A stretch of 64,000 nucleotides of DNA, from assembly GCA_015478945.1 (NCBI GenBank), contig JABUQX010002324.1:88253-152252 (forward strand), written 5' to 3'. A program made the position numbers and the translations under genes. This stretch comes from Trachelipus rathkii. Taxonomy: Eukaryota; Arthropoda; Malacostraca; Isopoda; Trachelipodidae. The notes beneath the pieces were generated by a model. The model had not been told where the DNA came from. It searched no databases and saw only the letters and a list, made by a program, of their open reading frames with translations. This document shows, one piece after another, positions 22,076 through 33,749 of this stretch (positions are counted from its first letter, which is position 1; each line of letters begins with the position of its first letter).

Positions 22076-22079
22076 TCTT

Positions 22080-22750
22080 TTATGACTTATTATTGCGAGT
22101 ATTAAAAAAAACAAAAAAACCCTTCTGAAGTGGAAAAAAAAAAGAAATCTCGTTAAGAAAGAAAGAATACCTAATAGTTCAGGTGAAAGCATCCTAGACA
22201 TGATGAATAGCCCAACAATTAAGATATAAATGAACTAGTAAGATAATATAATATAATAGATAGACGTGTAAATTATTTTATGAGTTCCTTAGATGTCGGA
22301 ATTGTAGATAATAAATAAAAGAGAATCATTGAATAATAATAAAAATAAAATAAAAATATAAGACTTTTTTAAAAGATATATGAATAATGACTATTTTTAT
22401 AAGAAAGATATATTAAGAAGAAGAAATAAGATCTAAAAAAGCTCACACAAACGATAAACGATATATATATATAAATAGAATAACAAAAATAATGATAAGT
22501 AGTATATAACATAAAATGGACAAGAATAAAGTAACGCCACACGGGAACGGAAGCTCGGAATCAAAAAAATATTTTTTCAACAGAAGTAGGTAGCATCTTT
22601 ATGATACATAAAAAAGAGAGAAATATCGATTTCGGAAAAGTATTTTTTATTTTTTTTTTTTTTTTTTTTTTTATTTTTTACCTAGGTTTTTTAGATCGAT
22701 AATTAATATTATATATATAATAAAATGCTTTCTAACTATGTGTTTTTAAC
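22080..22750. other. Unannotated AT-rich stretch with T homopolymer
   Basis: A and AT-rich, including a T run of about 20 at 22,650-22,672. No gene or transposon end was recognised. Confidence 0.4.
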
Positions 22751-22754
22751 CTCG

Positions 22755-23035
22755 AGAGCAGATGTGCGTCTATCGAGACCCGACGCGCGCGAACAGGCAG
22801 GAGAGCGGAGACGCTTTCATACCCGTAGGAGGACAGAGGTGCCGGACGGTCAGACACGCGGGTACATCCCACAAGCCTAGTCCAGCAAAGTGGCGGGAGG
22901 TGGTTCCGCGAGAGGGACCCCCCTCCCCGGAGGGCGTTGAAAAATAGATCACTAACACCCGTAGATTACACCCCGTCCCCGGAAGGCGCGAGAGACCCCG
23001 GAATCTCCTGCCACTCGGATGCGCGTAATACCCTT
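22755..23035. other. GC-rich block of unknown origin
   Basis: About 280 bp of G+C-rich sequence containing CCCCTCCCCGGAGG and CCCCGTCCCCGGAAGG words as an imperfect direct repeat (about 22,920 and 22,973). It is open on both strands for about 60 codons, but neither peptide resembles a known family. It is probably a transposon or structured-repeat fragment. Confidence 0.4.
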
Positions 23036-23039
23036 ATGG

Positions 23040-23530
23040 TGCAGGGTATCAGACTTAATACCATTTTCAGCGTATAGCTTAATTTTACCAGGATCCAAAA
23101 AACCTGATTCGCTTTAATTCGCGATGTGCTCATTAGATAGATTCTTGTGACGAGATATGAATATGTTCTATTATTCAAATCATCCACACCACTCACCAAA
23201 CGGTACTAACATTTAGGCTATCAGCTCAGAGTGGTCGACTACCTATAGGCTCTGAGAAATTTTAATATTTTGATGGCAAGAGCTTCCCGTTCTGTGTGGC
23301 GGTTTCATAGTAACATATATAATACATCTCTACCCCAGGGCTGCACGGGAGAGCAAGAGAGTAGATAAGGAGAGGAGCATAATAATGAATCATGACTAGT
23401 AAACTTACGTAGGGGATATTGGGGTAAGTCCACTAATGCAGGGAAGCAAGTATGTAATCGCTGACTAGGATAAACAATCAGGTAAAAAATAATAAATAAA
23501 GTTACGTGTACAGAGTGAAATGCAGGTCAA
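23040..23530. other. Unannotated region
   Basis: Moderate base composition. No open frame with protein-like composition, no RNA and no terminal repeats were recognised. Confidence 0.35.
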
Positions 23531-23544
23531 GACGCAGAGGAGGG

Positions 23545-23790
23545 GAGTAAAAAATATATATAGTTATATATGACGAGATATATATGAAATAGTATATATA
23601 TATATTAAATAGATATATATAAATATAGATAAGATTATATATATACGGTCTAGATAAATATATATAAGATATATTAGATAATATATATAGATATATATAT
23701 AGATAAGTATAATAAAGTATATATATAATATATAGAGATAGATAGAGAAATATATAGGAATATATATAGATAAATAAATATATATATAGA
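23545..23790. repeat. (TA)n/GATA-like degenerate array
   Basis: TATATA broken by single G or A substitutions gives AGATAT and AGATAAATA words. The Ile/Tyr open frames on the minus strand are translations of it. Confidence 0.75.
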
Positions 23791-23799
23791 AGCATATAG

Positions 23800-26700
23800 T
23801 ATTCAACTAGTGACTGCAGCTACGATGATAGATAGGTAGATATACCCGCCCGAGCCCTACTCATGAATACCGATGACGCCATTATCAGTACCAGCTCCAC
23901 TAGATTAGGTATATAACATGTACTCACATAGGCCTCACGTATAGTACGCCGGCGCCGATGGCACCTGGCCGAGAGTATGCACCTGCCATATATATAGGTG
24001 TTCATAGAAATGAAGTCAAATAGTAAACGGAGCTCACTTAGATAATATGAAAAGCTATAGTCATGTAAGAAAAGAAAAACAAAGATGTAAAGTAAGTAAT
24101 AATATACTACCGAAAACTACAGCACACTGCTGTTTACACTCGTATTCCTCGACTTCCCACCAGTGTTCCTGTAGAGAGCCTCAGTGCCCCCAGAATAGCA
24201 CACTCTCTCACCGACCGATATAATTAAAGAATAGGAGATAATGAGCAAGATCTAAGAATCAGCACGAATATTATAGTCGGAGAGTTTCTAAACCTTAACT
24301 TAATGTGGGTAAGAAAACATCGTGGATATGAGATAAGTAAGATATATTAAAGTGGACGTCAGTTAAAAAAATGAAGCAAATCAGTAATGAAGAAAATCGC
24401 TACTTACATACAATTATTCCAACGACTCTATATTTCGCAATGACCGTAGACTACTATATGTGAAAAAGTTGTAATAATGTGAGAATGAACAATAACTCCA
24501 AATAATATAGAAAGAGCAAAGCATGCAAGTTCTTTGAATTTTGGAGGAAGATAACTTTCGAATGTCTAATGCAAAAAAAATAGATTAAAGAATAGAAATT
24601 CAATTTGCATGTATTAAATAATTCCATATGTCCTATGTTTATGTATATTATTTCCCATAATGTTTTATGGATAACACTGAAAAAAATATGATATGATAAG
24701 TAATTATGTATTTATGGTACAGTAATAACTGAGTGAAATATGTTGTGAGAAACTTATATTTTATGGGAACTTTATTTATATTTTATAATAAGATATTAAA
24801 AAAAAAATTTTCTCTCTTTAAAAAAAATTCATGATTATTTTGGAAATTCTTGTGAATCAGACTGACCCAACACAATTAATTTAGATATGTTACAGATTTA
24901 GCACGAGAGTGTTACGAAATCAAGGATTTATCTACAGAAAAAGGAGGTAAAACAACGTTATGCAAATCATGTAAATTTAACTGGAAATTATATAATATAT
25001 AGTATTATAGATAATATAAGAATAATAAGTACGGCGGTGGGTGATGAAATAATGAGTTACAAAGGGTGGCTCACGGACTGCTAGAATAAGGCATATATAT
25101 CGATTAGTATATAGTAGTAAATACTAATAAGTGTGAGCCTAGTGTATGCAGATGGCACTCACTACGATGGAGGCCTTAGTAATAATACTCTCAGCTACTA
25201 GACCCAGTAAAAAAGTACTGCGTACCTAATCACTCGGCCAAAATAATAGTATAGATAAGTAGGCTCACAACTACCAATACTCCCTATGGCACTATGAGTC
25301 AGAGCTATAGATTGTCCTGTCATAGTGTATAACTTAAAAACATATTAATGCTACAGATAAAAAAAACGAATACATAAATTTTGAGATATAACAGCGAGTT
25401 AAAAGGGTCTTAGTGTGCCGGTAAAAAGAAAACCTATAAAAACATAACAAAAATGGTCAGCTATTTTAAAATAGCCAACAAATAATGCATAAGAAAATCG
25501 TTTTCGTATTTCCACAAATAATCTCTAAATGTGAATTAATAATGGGTGGTAGTGAGTTATAAGAACTAAAGAATACCAAGGATATATACCACCCGATGGC
25601 AATAGGGGAAGGTCGGGTCTCTCGGCCGTTCCGGAGGGAAAACTATACGGGAAGATGTAAGGTAGGATTATTTCCGACCCCCTAATGTTCCCCAGTGACA
25701 CGCTCGAAGCCGCACATTAGGTGTGCAAAAGGATAATTAAATTTAAATAGATAAGTAATATAATATTAATTAGTAATAATAAATTAAAATAAATATATAA
25801 GATATATAGTAAGTAATAATGAGAAAGATATATAAAATAGAGTATATAATAGAGAGAGAATGAGTAGATGATGTGATAGGTATATAAGAGGTGAGAATGA
25901 GTAGGGTATAACCAAAGGCGTTTGATATAGGTAAATATAGATGAAGTGCTCACTAATAAGATGTGAGATGACTCAAGAGTTATAAATCACCGTTGATAAT
26001 ATAGGATAATAAATAATAATATTGTGCTGACGAAGACGAAGAGATGTAGTTTGCTATATCTGAGGAGACCACACCCACCTTGTACTAGGAGCGCCACGTT
26101 AGACAGAATGTTATACACACCAGCGTCTAGTAATGAACTGTTTATGAGATGGTGCGAGATTTCCTCAGATAATAAATTAGTCCGATGTTCCTATAAGCAC
26201 TGAAGACAAGCTGTGAATCAGTTATGTAGTTGGTTATTTATTAAAGGAACAAGGCTGTCCAGTGTTATAATACATTAAATGTATAGATGTGACATTCCAG
26301 TGTCTAAGTATTATAACGGTCTACAATTCTAAAACTCTAATATTCCATTTATGTATGACACTTAAGGAGATGTGGATTAATTAAGTCTCTATATAAAAAT
26401 AAAACAGTGGTTATATGGAACTATCAAATATCTAGAAGATAGCCACATAGGATACTAAGAAAGAGGATGAAGTAAGGTCACTCGTGACAAAATGGTAAGT
26501 AATAGATTAGATAGGTGAGCCTGAATGAACAAAAGGAGTATAGATATAAGACAATAGGAACTGAGGTATGAGTTAAGTAAATGATAATAAATATAGACGA
26601 TATATATATATATATAAGTAGAGGTTTGATAAATTAAAATGAATCGAGTGAGACAGGGAGCAGTCCCGGCGAGCCAATGTAGATGGATAGGGAGTATTAA

Positions 26701-27405
26701 AGAATGAGAGTGGAGAGTAGTATATATAAGTTGAACAAATAGTATAATTAGATGAGCGTATGAAGAGAAGAATTGGAAATAGATAGAGTGGAAGCTACCT
26801 ATCACTCATAAACCTTATAGCATACCTATACTAATACCTCCACTCAATACCGAAAAGTAGAGTAAGGAGTTTGGAGGTCGAAAGCGGAAGAGAAGTAGGA
26901 GGATGAAACGAATAAAGATAAGTAGGATATAATATATATTATATATAAGTAGTTACGAAGTTAACCTAATAGAAGGCGTTCACGTCAGAATGTACTGAAG
27001 AAGGAGGTAAAGGAGTAAGGTAGTAAGCTGAGGAGGACCGGACGGGAATTATAAATAAAGTAATGAGGGTATACATATGTAGGTAGACGGGTGCTCTCGA
27101 AGTGAAATAATGAGGAGTAAGTTGAAGGAAGATACAAAGAAATCGCATTTGGAAGGTGACAACAGTGAAATAAAAGGTAAAGGCATAAAAAGCTCGAGTG
27201 AATGAAAGCTAAGGGATGAAGAGGACGAAGCTAGGTAGACTATCGTATAGTGGCGACAGGTAAATGGATATGATGGAGTATAAAACCTCCGGTAGATATG
27301 TAACATTAGTAGTCACACTACGAAAAGTGAAAGTGGAATGCCTCTAGACGGGCTCCTATACTGACCAAAGCCGGCCAATAATGAGCTCAATATATATCGA
27401 CACTC
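23800..27405. other. Unannotated AT-rich region, purine-rich towards the right
   Basis: It includes short GC-richer patches (about 23,935-23,995 and 25,600-25,720) and a plus-strand GA-rich domain at about 26,450-27,300. Minus-strand open frames at 25,717-25,953, 26,455-26,805 and 26,966-27,306 are Leu/Ser/Tyr/Ile-rich, without signal or family resemblance, and mirror that skew. No gene is called. Confidence 0.4.
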
Positions 27406-27409
27406 AGTA

Positions 27410-27475
27410 TAATAATTATATATATATATATATATATATATAATTATAGTTATATATAAATATATATATATATGA
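27410..27475. repeat. (TA)n array
   Basis: Short alternating TA block with a few A or T interruptions. Confidence 0.8.
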
Positions 27476-27479
27476 TTAA

Positions 27480-28950
27480 ATAAAATTGACTATATGACTA
27501 TAGTATGAGCAACCAAGGTACGCCAAGGCAGTATGATCATATATAATCTGTCCTTTGATGTCAGCCATTTAAGGCTAATAGGAAAGCTCACAGAAAAGAT
27601 TTGAAAAAACTAAGAAACGAAACGATATAAGATATAAGAAAGAATTGATATTATGGCTTGTGTTGTGTATATATAAGCTAAGAACTTTCGCTCTCTTATT
27701 ACAATACATTTAATAATTTGCAGTATGTATAAGCCGTGGTGGATCACTCCGTTAAGTAACTTTTAGTTCCAACGCCACCTATCACGATATGAAGGGTAGC
27801 AAGAAAGAAACAGCTTATATAGTAGTATATATAATCATAATAAATAATAGAAATAATAAAATTAAGAAAGGAAACATATTACAGAATATATAATAGGATA
27901 TAATAATATATATATAAAAATAACGCACGGGACACAAATATAAGTGCTCGAAAATACAGGTAGGAGAGGAAGTAAAGGTAGGCGTAGCGGCAAATCTAAG
28001 TTACGAATAGGTGTTGGAGGTACGAGACTAGTTCGAGCTCTCGGCAAACGTAGGGAACAGCGGCTACGGTACGGTCAATGATGAATAAGCATATATAATT
28101 AGTAAGTACATCAGTTATACCAGTGACCAAATGCCCAGCAGCACGGAATGGTCTCCTATGAATGCAACTCACTGCAATGAGTTATCCAGCGATATATTCT
28201 AAACCACTTATTGCAAGTTTCAATCAGGCGACCCCACATACGAACACTTGCGAAAAAGGAATAGTAATTTTAATGAAACTTAAATGACACGAATACGATA
28301 GCCAAATATCCACTTATTGCATAGAACACTAACAGCCAATTTTTAGTAAAAACATGCAAAAATCAGTAAGATAAACATTAAATTATAATAAATAAAGGAG
28401 AACATGCCTGCCAGATACTAAAAATAGCACACATCAGAACCTTCCAACACCCAAATACATCATTCCACACTTTAAAAATTGAATTACAATGCAATAAACG
28501 AGGAATGCTAGACATGGCTCCCTGGCGGAGTCGCAAGACTACAAGTACGCGAGGAAGCGTCTTTGACTTCACAGCAAGTACGATATCTCTCTCAGTACAA
28601 TGTGAGAGAGATGAGGCCGTATCATGATATATTAAATAAATTCATTAATGAAATATTAAATAACCCCGAGTCGGTATAAGAGGGTACGAGAAGTATAGAA
28701 GATATAACGACAAAGTCAAAAAAGCATCATAATATGATATAAATATACTCAAGTCACTCACAAGTTCTCATGTATAAAATATAAGAATAAAGTAGTGAAA
28801 TATATGTTCATACTTGCTAATGCACAATATATGTAACTACCACTCCACATCTTTAGAAGATAAAGAAACAAGTATGGAGCCTGCTCAACTGAGAAGATCG
28901 ATTCACAAGGCAAACGAACTCCACCGAAAGGTTACACCTCTAAAGCTATA
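27480..28950. other. Unannotated region
   Basis: AT-rich, moderately complex. No transposon end, RNA or domain-bearing frame was recognised on either strand. Confidence 0.35.
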
Positions 28951-28952
28951 AG

Positions 28953-29162
28953 AAGAAATTGGAGAGCATTTCTTTGTGTTTGAAAAATTCAGAAGAGCAT
29001 GTAAATTGTAATATCAATTGCATGAAATCACTTAAACATATTATTAAAAGAAGGAATCGAAATTTCGAAGATGAATTATTGGTTGACGATGATGTAGAAG
29101 TAAAGAAGAAGGGCGATGGAAGACTCATTATACCCACCTGTATAGTATATGCCTCACAGTAA
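28953..29162 (+). CDS. Possible coding fragment or exon, unknown product
   Basis: About 68 codons are open on the plus strand with protein-like composition: a Cys/Asn-containing stretch, then KHIIKRRNRNFEDELLVDDD and a Lys-rich tail, ending in a TAA after TATACCCACCTGTATAGTATATGCCTCACAG. There is no ATG at the left edge, and an in-frame TAA occurs at 28,941-28,943. If real it is an internal or 3' exon or a transposon fragment. AG at 28,951-28,952 could be a splice acceptor. I do not recognise the family. Confidence 0.2.
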   Translation, partial: KKLESISLCLKNSEEHVNCNINCMKSLKHIIKRRNRNFEDELLVDDDVEVKKKGDGRLIIPTCIVYASQ

Positions 29163-29399
29163 TAGTCAATATATATAGTATTAAACATATAGTAGCAAGT
29201 CAATAATAAAATAACGTAAAAACGGTGGAATATAGAAACTTAGTATTGTATATATAATATAGTAGGAAGAATGAACATCAGCAGGTATGACAATCACATA
29301 ATCGGAGGTCATATAACATGAGTAGGCTATAATATATAGAGTAATATGACCAATAATATAAGGGGCAACAAGCAATGCTCCTAAGCGGAAAATATATAT

Positions 29400-29790
29400 T
29401 AAATAAGATATGATAATTATATATATATATAGATAATAAATGTACTGTAACTTTATAATTATATGTATATTTTTGGCTCACTAAAGCAATTGTAGGCGTT
29501 CGCCTACTCTATGTACATGTATCCTTTAACTCCCAAATAAGCCGCCACTGAAGTATAATAAATATATGATTAATATATATATATATATATATATTAAATA
29601 TATATATAAATATAATATTATATATATATATATATAAATAATATATTATAATATATATAATAATAATAATAAAATAATTAGTGAAATAAGAAATGAACAA
29701 TATAATAATAATATATAAAAAAGATATATAATATATAAATATAATACAAAAAAAGTAGAATAATAATATATAATATATATATATATATAT
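29400..29790. repeat. (TA)n and TAA-rich array flanking the DNA transposon
   Basis: Alternating TA with AATAAT stretches, interrupted at 29,450-29,570 by about 120 bp of ordinary sequence. The transposon's left end starts directly after it. Confidence 0.8.
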
Positions 29791-29791
29791 T

Positions 29792-30150
29792 AGGGTGGTC
29801 GCAAAATATACGGTGAAGATTTTTTCCTGGTATCTTCGAGTGAAATCCATAAAAAGTTGCCTATTGGTGTAAAATGAGGTTGGAAAAGTTTTAGCTCGAT
29901 CTGATAATGTTAAGCTCTGCTTCAACAGCCCTGAATTATTAAAAAGAAGCTATTTTTCTAAAATAAATGGGAAGTTTTCCACTATAAAGTTAGAGCAGTT
30001 TATCCTAGGAACGTGTTCTTTTTTTTAAAGTTTTGTAGAGAATGTTTTCAGTCCCACAACCTGTTTGACAAGCATACAGATCTAAAGATATTTGTTTTTT
30101 TTCGAGGATCGGTGCTGTTTCTTACCTGGAAAATCGACTTAAAAAAAGGT
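29792..30150 (+). repeat. Left terminal inverted repeat of the DNA transposon
   Basis: It aligns with the reverse complement of about 33,095-33,471 with scattered substitutions and indels. Best-conserved landmarks are GTTTATCCTAGGAACGTGTT (near 29,998) and GTTTTGTAGAGAATGTTT (near 30,031). Confidence 0.8.
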
Positions 30151-30574
30151 GAAAATTCGCTTAAGTAGATAATTTGCTTTTATTTTTATTTTTTTTGTAT
30201 GTTTTATGTGTGTGTTTTTTAATGTTTCTACTATTTTGGAGTTATTTATTATCAGAGCTCAAGTAAGATACGTTTTTTTTTTTTAAAATAAGATTGATTT
30301 TAAACCAGGGGGAGGGGAAAAGAAAGAAAACATTCACATACGAACCATTTATTTATTATAAGCAAACCATTTTGAATTTAAAATAGTGATCTTAATTTTT
30401 ACCAAAACAGTCTTCAGAAATAGCAAATGTTAACATCAGTATAGGCTTTATATCTAAATTAAATTTTATTTATAAATTAATAATAATAAATAAATTAATA
30501 ATAATTAATAGGTATTTAGGTCGAATTCCTAGGTAGATTTGTCAGATTGAGTCATTAGAATCAAGTAGGTGGTA

Positions 30575-30830
30575 GAGGTTTTGAGAGGGTAGATTTCAAT
30601 GGGAATGGGAATAATTTTCGAAATTCATCAACTACTTGCAAAACATACTGCTTCTGCTCTTCATCTTTTGTTACTTTCGCATTGTAGTCTTGCAATAATT
30701 TGACACCCCTTTCGACTGCGCCGTTTACAACCCTAAAACGCTTGACAATTCCCTGTTCATTCCAAAAATCCAGGTCTTCATTCCAAATATCCGAAACGGA
30801 ATGTAAGAAATGAGTTGAAATGTTAAACCT
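30575..30830 (-). pseudogene. Transposase C-terminal part
   Basis: The minus strand is open without a start codon for about 85 codons: THFLHSVSDIWNEDLDFWNE, a short Val/Arg-rich turn, then NGAVERGVKLLQDYNAKVTK, DEEQKQYVLQVVDEFRKLFP and a KSTLSKP tail. The VVN.A.RGV.L.Q.YN...T.DEEQ..+.LQVV pattern is what I remember as the conserved C-terminus of the same transposase family. It sits in the expected order relative to the core fragment. The ~680 bp between them holds the rest of the protein in broken frames. Confidence 0.65.
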
Positions 30831-31514
30831 TTTGAAGAAATTGAATGTTAATAGCGTAATAAAGTAGTCGACTTATCTGTCAAAAAAGATATGAGTTTCT
30901 CTGAAAGCGATTTTGGTTTTAAATACCCTATCGTCTTGTATATTTTTTTCCTTAAGCTCAATAAGTTTGCTTAGCTCATGATCATGATCATCATCATTGT
31001 TTTGCACAAAAGACAATAGTTTTACAGCCATGTTTACTTTGATTTGTTTGTCTAACGTTTTGATAAAAAAAAAGCAAGAGCAACTTGCTCTGGGTTCAAA
31101 TACTCCAAATGAGTTATAAGTTTGGACAATGTCACCTTTGAGACTTAACCATCAATTTTTGCATAATTAATTTGAGGTTATAAACAACTGCAAATCTTCT
31201 TTGGGGGCCAATGTAGCTTTATGAGCATTAAACCAAACTTTGACATAAACATTAATTATTATAAATAAACAAATACTTCTGACGACATCTATCTCGGAGT
31301 CACTTAAAGAAAATTGATCCCTGAAAAGTTGAAAAGTAAAATTTTTAAGGAGTAAATTGATTTTGATATCTAACTAGCGTGATGCATGGTACCTGACGCT
31401 CTGAATGAAATGTTTTCCCGAGCAAACTAACAAACACATCTGTAAAATTTCTTTATAATCTTCTCTGGACAGATGCCGTGGATTTTTTAATTGCGCGTAG
31501 AGAATACTATAAAT

Positions 31515-31838
31515 CTATTCGATATCATTTACATTTATTTTAAATTTGACCTGTTCATCATCAAATCCAATGTAATATTTTTTTATGTCAATTTTGGACC
31601 ACCATGTTAGAAATATTTTAAAAATATCAGACTGTGGACCAGTAGTTGAACCCATTTTACAATCAAAAACTGCCTTTAATATTACTTTAGAAAAGTGGTG
31701 GCGACATGCCAAGTGTAAAAGATCTTTTTCAAATAATTGTTTTAATAAAACACAGGTTCCTCTCAAACGAATAGTATTGACAGCAGTAGTGTCAAAATAC
31801 ATTGCTTCTATTTTTTCTACTGCGCCCCATTTTTCCAC
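31515..31838 (-). pseudogene. Transposase catalytic-core part
   Basis: A 107-codon open frame on the minus strand. EKWGAVEKIEAMYFDTTAVN contains the Asp of a D-T-T box (a likely first or second acidic residue of an RNase H-like transposase core). It is followed by LRGTCVLLKQLFEKDLLHLA, a CRHH pair of histidines, and GSTTGPQSDIFKIF. I recall the combination DTTxxN, ACVLLEQ, LACRHH, GPSSGP from this invertebrate family. The downstream catalytic Glu cannot be placed because the following sequence is frameshifted. Upstream on the same strand a decayed stretch carries PLVVHWDGK-like remains only in pieces. Confidence 0.65.
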
Positions 31839-32199
31839 TCAGAAAAAGCCTTTGCCTGAGTACATCAGGTATTATTTTTTGATACGAGGAACTTTTATCA
31901 CCACAACTTATCAAAACTGCCAACCTCTACATTTTCCTTATTCAATATATCTGGGATCAGTTTCCCACCTAATTTAGGACAGCACCTTGTAAATCTGAAT
32001 TTTCAAACCTATTTTTAGTAATCTGCACTCTTTCCTCTTGAATTTTTGTCTGCGGACTCACAAGGTAGACACACTAATTGTTAATTTCTGTAAATCTTGC
32101 CCTAATGCTTCGGCAATAGACGAAACAATTCTAACCGTGTATCTATCCGATTTATTGCATCTATCTAACATTACTGACAACTTCTAGGTGATAATGCCT

Positions 32200-32380
32200 T
32201 TACTTCCTCTGCAGTACTTTTTTTTCTTCGGTTATGATATGTCGATTCCTGTATCCTGAAAATCCTCTTGCTCCTTCTCTTCTATGTCCTGATTTCTATG
32301 TGATTCCTCTTCTTCTGAAGCACTGATTGTGCTTAAAAATTCCATTTCTACATCTTCCTTATCTAGAAAACGACGGAAAA
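32200..32380 (-). pseudogene. Transposase acidic linker segment
   Basis: The minus strand reads DKEDVEMEFLSTISASEEE, then a Glu/Asp/Gln-rich stretch ending in GIDIS before a stop at 32,232. It has the acidic, low-complexity character of a linker between the N-terminal part and catalytic core of the transposase on the same strand. The residues before it are out of frame with the upstream piece, so a decayed or noisy stretch separates them. Confidence 0.4.
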
Positions 32381-32524
32381 AAACGATTAAAAACACAAGA
32401 GAAAAACAGTAACTTGAGAACAACAAATATATTTATCTAAGTACAAAGGTACCAAGGTGCTAGATAGGTACAAAAAAATAGATCCAGATAGGTATTAACT
32501 ACTATATTTAAACTACAATCTCGG

Positions 32525-33068
32525 CTTTCCTTCAGGTTTCAGTTTGGATTTTTCCAGTCTGACCGTGTAAGCTGCTTTTCTCATTGATCTTCGCTCTTCT
32601 CCCATGCAACCAGTACTTCCCTTATGTCTCTAATGGAGCAAAAACTGCCCGTCTTCTTCATTTGTGTTCTTCAGTGAGGATCTTCGTGTGCAATATCAAA
32701 CAGATCACCAAGGCTTGACTTAAAAGATTTCACTTTCTTACTCTGAGTTTCCCTTACACTTCTGGTTGCATTTTTTTTATAGTTTTTTTTAGTTTTTCAA
32801 ACTTTACAATACGATCTTTCAAGTGTTTGGTACGAATGTTAGATTTCTCCCAAAAAAGTACGGCTTTCTTGATTGTGAGCCTTGCAGCATCTCTGTTTTC
32901 TAGTTTAACTTGACGTTTATGGTAAAACAAACAGCGTAAAACTTGACCATTGGATGGCAACTTACTGCCAGTAATTTGATAGGACATATATCCAATCAGA
33001 AAAATCTTGCCAACATTTGTAATCTGTATTTGCTGGAATGGAAAGTATTTAACGAACAACAAAAGCAT
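32525..33068 (-). pseudogene. Transposase N-terminal part
   Basis: The minus strand has an open frame from an ATG at 33,068 to 32,754 (104 codons), including YQITGSKLPSNGQVLRCLF, a Lys/Arg-rich stretch and AVLFWEKSNIRTKHLKD. After a small frame change it continues at about 32,530-32,750 with LGDLFDIAHEDPH, NEEDGQFLLH, one in-frame TAG, and MGEERRSMRKAAYTVRLEKSK. The composition and these segments match, from memory, the N-terminus of a transposase family common in arthropods, cnidarians and molluscs (DNA-binding and linker part). It is broken by at least one frameshift and one stop. Confidence 0.65.
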
Positions 33069-33094
33069 GGTTAAAAAGTAATTTTATCACGTTT

Positions 33095-33471
33095 ATAGCG
33101 ATTTTTTTTAAAGTCTATTTTCCGGGTCCGGTCCTCGAAAAAGCCAAATATCTTTCGATCTGTACGTTTGTCAAATTGTGGGAGTGAAAATCAAAGCCAG
33201 AAACATTCTCTACAAAACTTAAAAAACACGTCCCTAGGATAAACAGCTTTAAATTTTATAGATGGAAACCCAACATTTCTTTTCATTTAAGTTAGAAAAT
33301 AGCTGTTTATTAATATAATTTAGGGCTGAATAAAGAACAGGGTACTTTAACGTTAATCACACTCCGAGCTGAAACTTTTTTATGATCTAAATTTTTAATG
33401 CAAGTTGAAAAAAATGTTAAGAGAGTTTCTATACACAAAGAAATTCGGGCATCGATTTCTTGGGACAACCA
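33095..33471 (-). repeat. Right terminal inverted repeat of the DNA transposon
   Basis: Reverse complement of the left end. AACATTCTCTACAAAACTT (near 33,208) and CCTAGGATAAACAGC (near 33,234) are the counterparts of the left-arm landmarks. Confidence 0.8.
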
Positions 33472-33479
33472 TAATATAC

Positions 33480-33696
33480 AAATAATAAACTAAATTATAT
33501 ATTATAATATATATAATATATAAATATATATATGAACTATAAATAGACATATATATATATAAATATGATAATAAATAAAAATGACTATAAACCAATATAT
33601 ATTATAAAAATCCATAGAAAATATAGAACCTCAGTACTAAATACCTATTATATATAAATAAGTATATATATATATATATTATTATATATATATGAT

Positions 33697-33743
<47 letters not shown>

Positions 33744-33745
33744 TA
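33480..33745. repeat. (TA)n-rich flank of the DNA transposon
   Basis: TATATA with AAT interruptions, ending in nearly pure TA at 33,660-33,745. Confidence 0.8.
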
Positions 33746-33749
33746 TAGT

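Larger units (their letters stand above)
29792..33471 (-). mobile_element. DNA transposon with ~380-bp terminal inverted repeats and decayed transposase
   Basis: Outer ends are AGGGTGGTCGCAAAA (left) and, as reverse complement of the right end, TGGTTGTCCCAAGAA. The arms stay alignable for about 360-390 bp: GTTTATCCTAGG..CGTGTT followed by AAGTTTTGTAGAGAATGTTT occurs at both ends in inverted orientation, as do CAGATC.AAAGATATTTG and TTTCGAGGA. Between them lies a minus-strand transposase in pieces. Both flanks are TA-rich, so a target-site duplication cannot be resolved. The transposase belongs to a family I recall as widespread in invertebrate genomes, but I cannot assign the superfamily with confidence. 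Confidence 0.8.

Noticed and set aside
22762..22958. Genes on both strands of the GC-rich block
   Set aside because: Open in both directions only because the block is GC-rich; neither peptide has a domain and both are about 60 codons.
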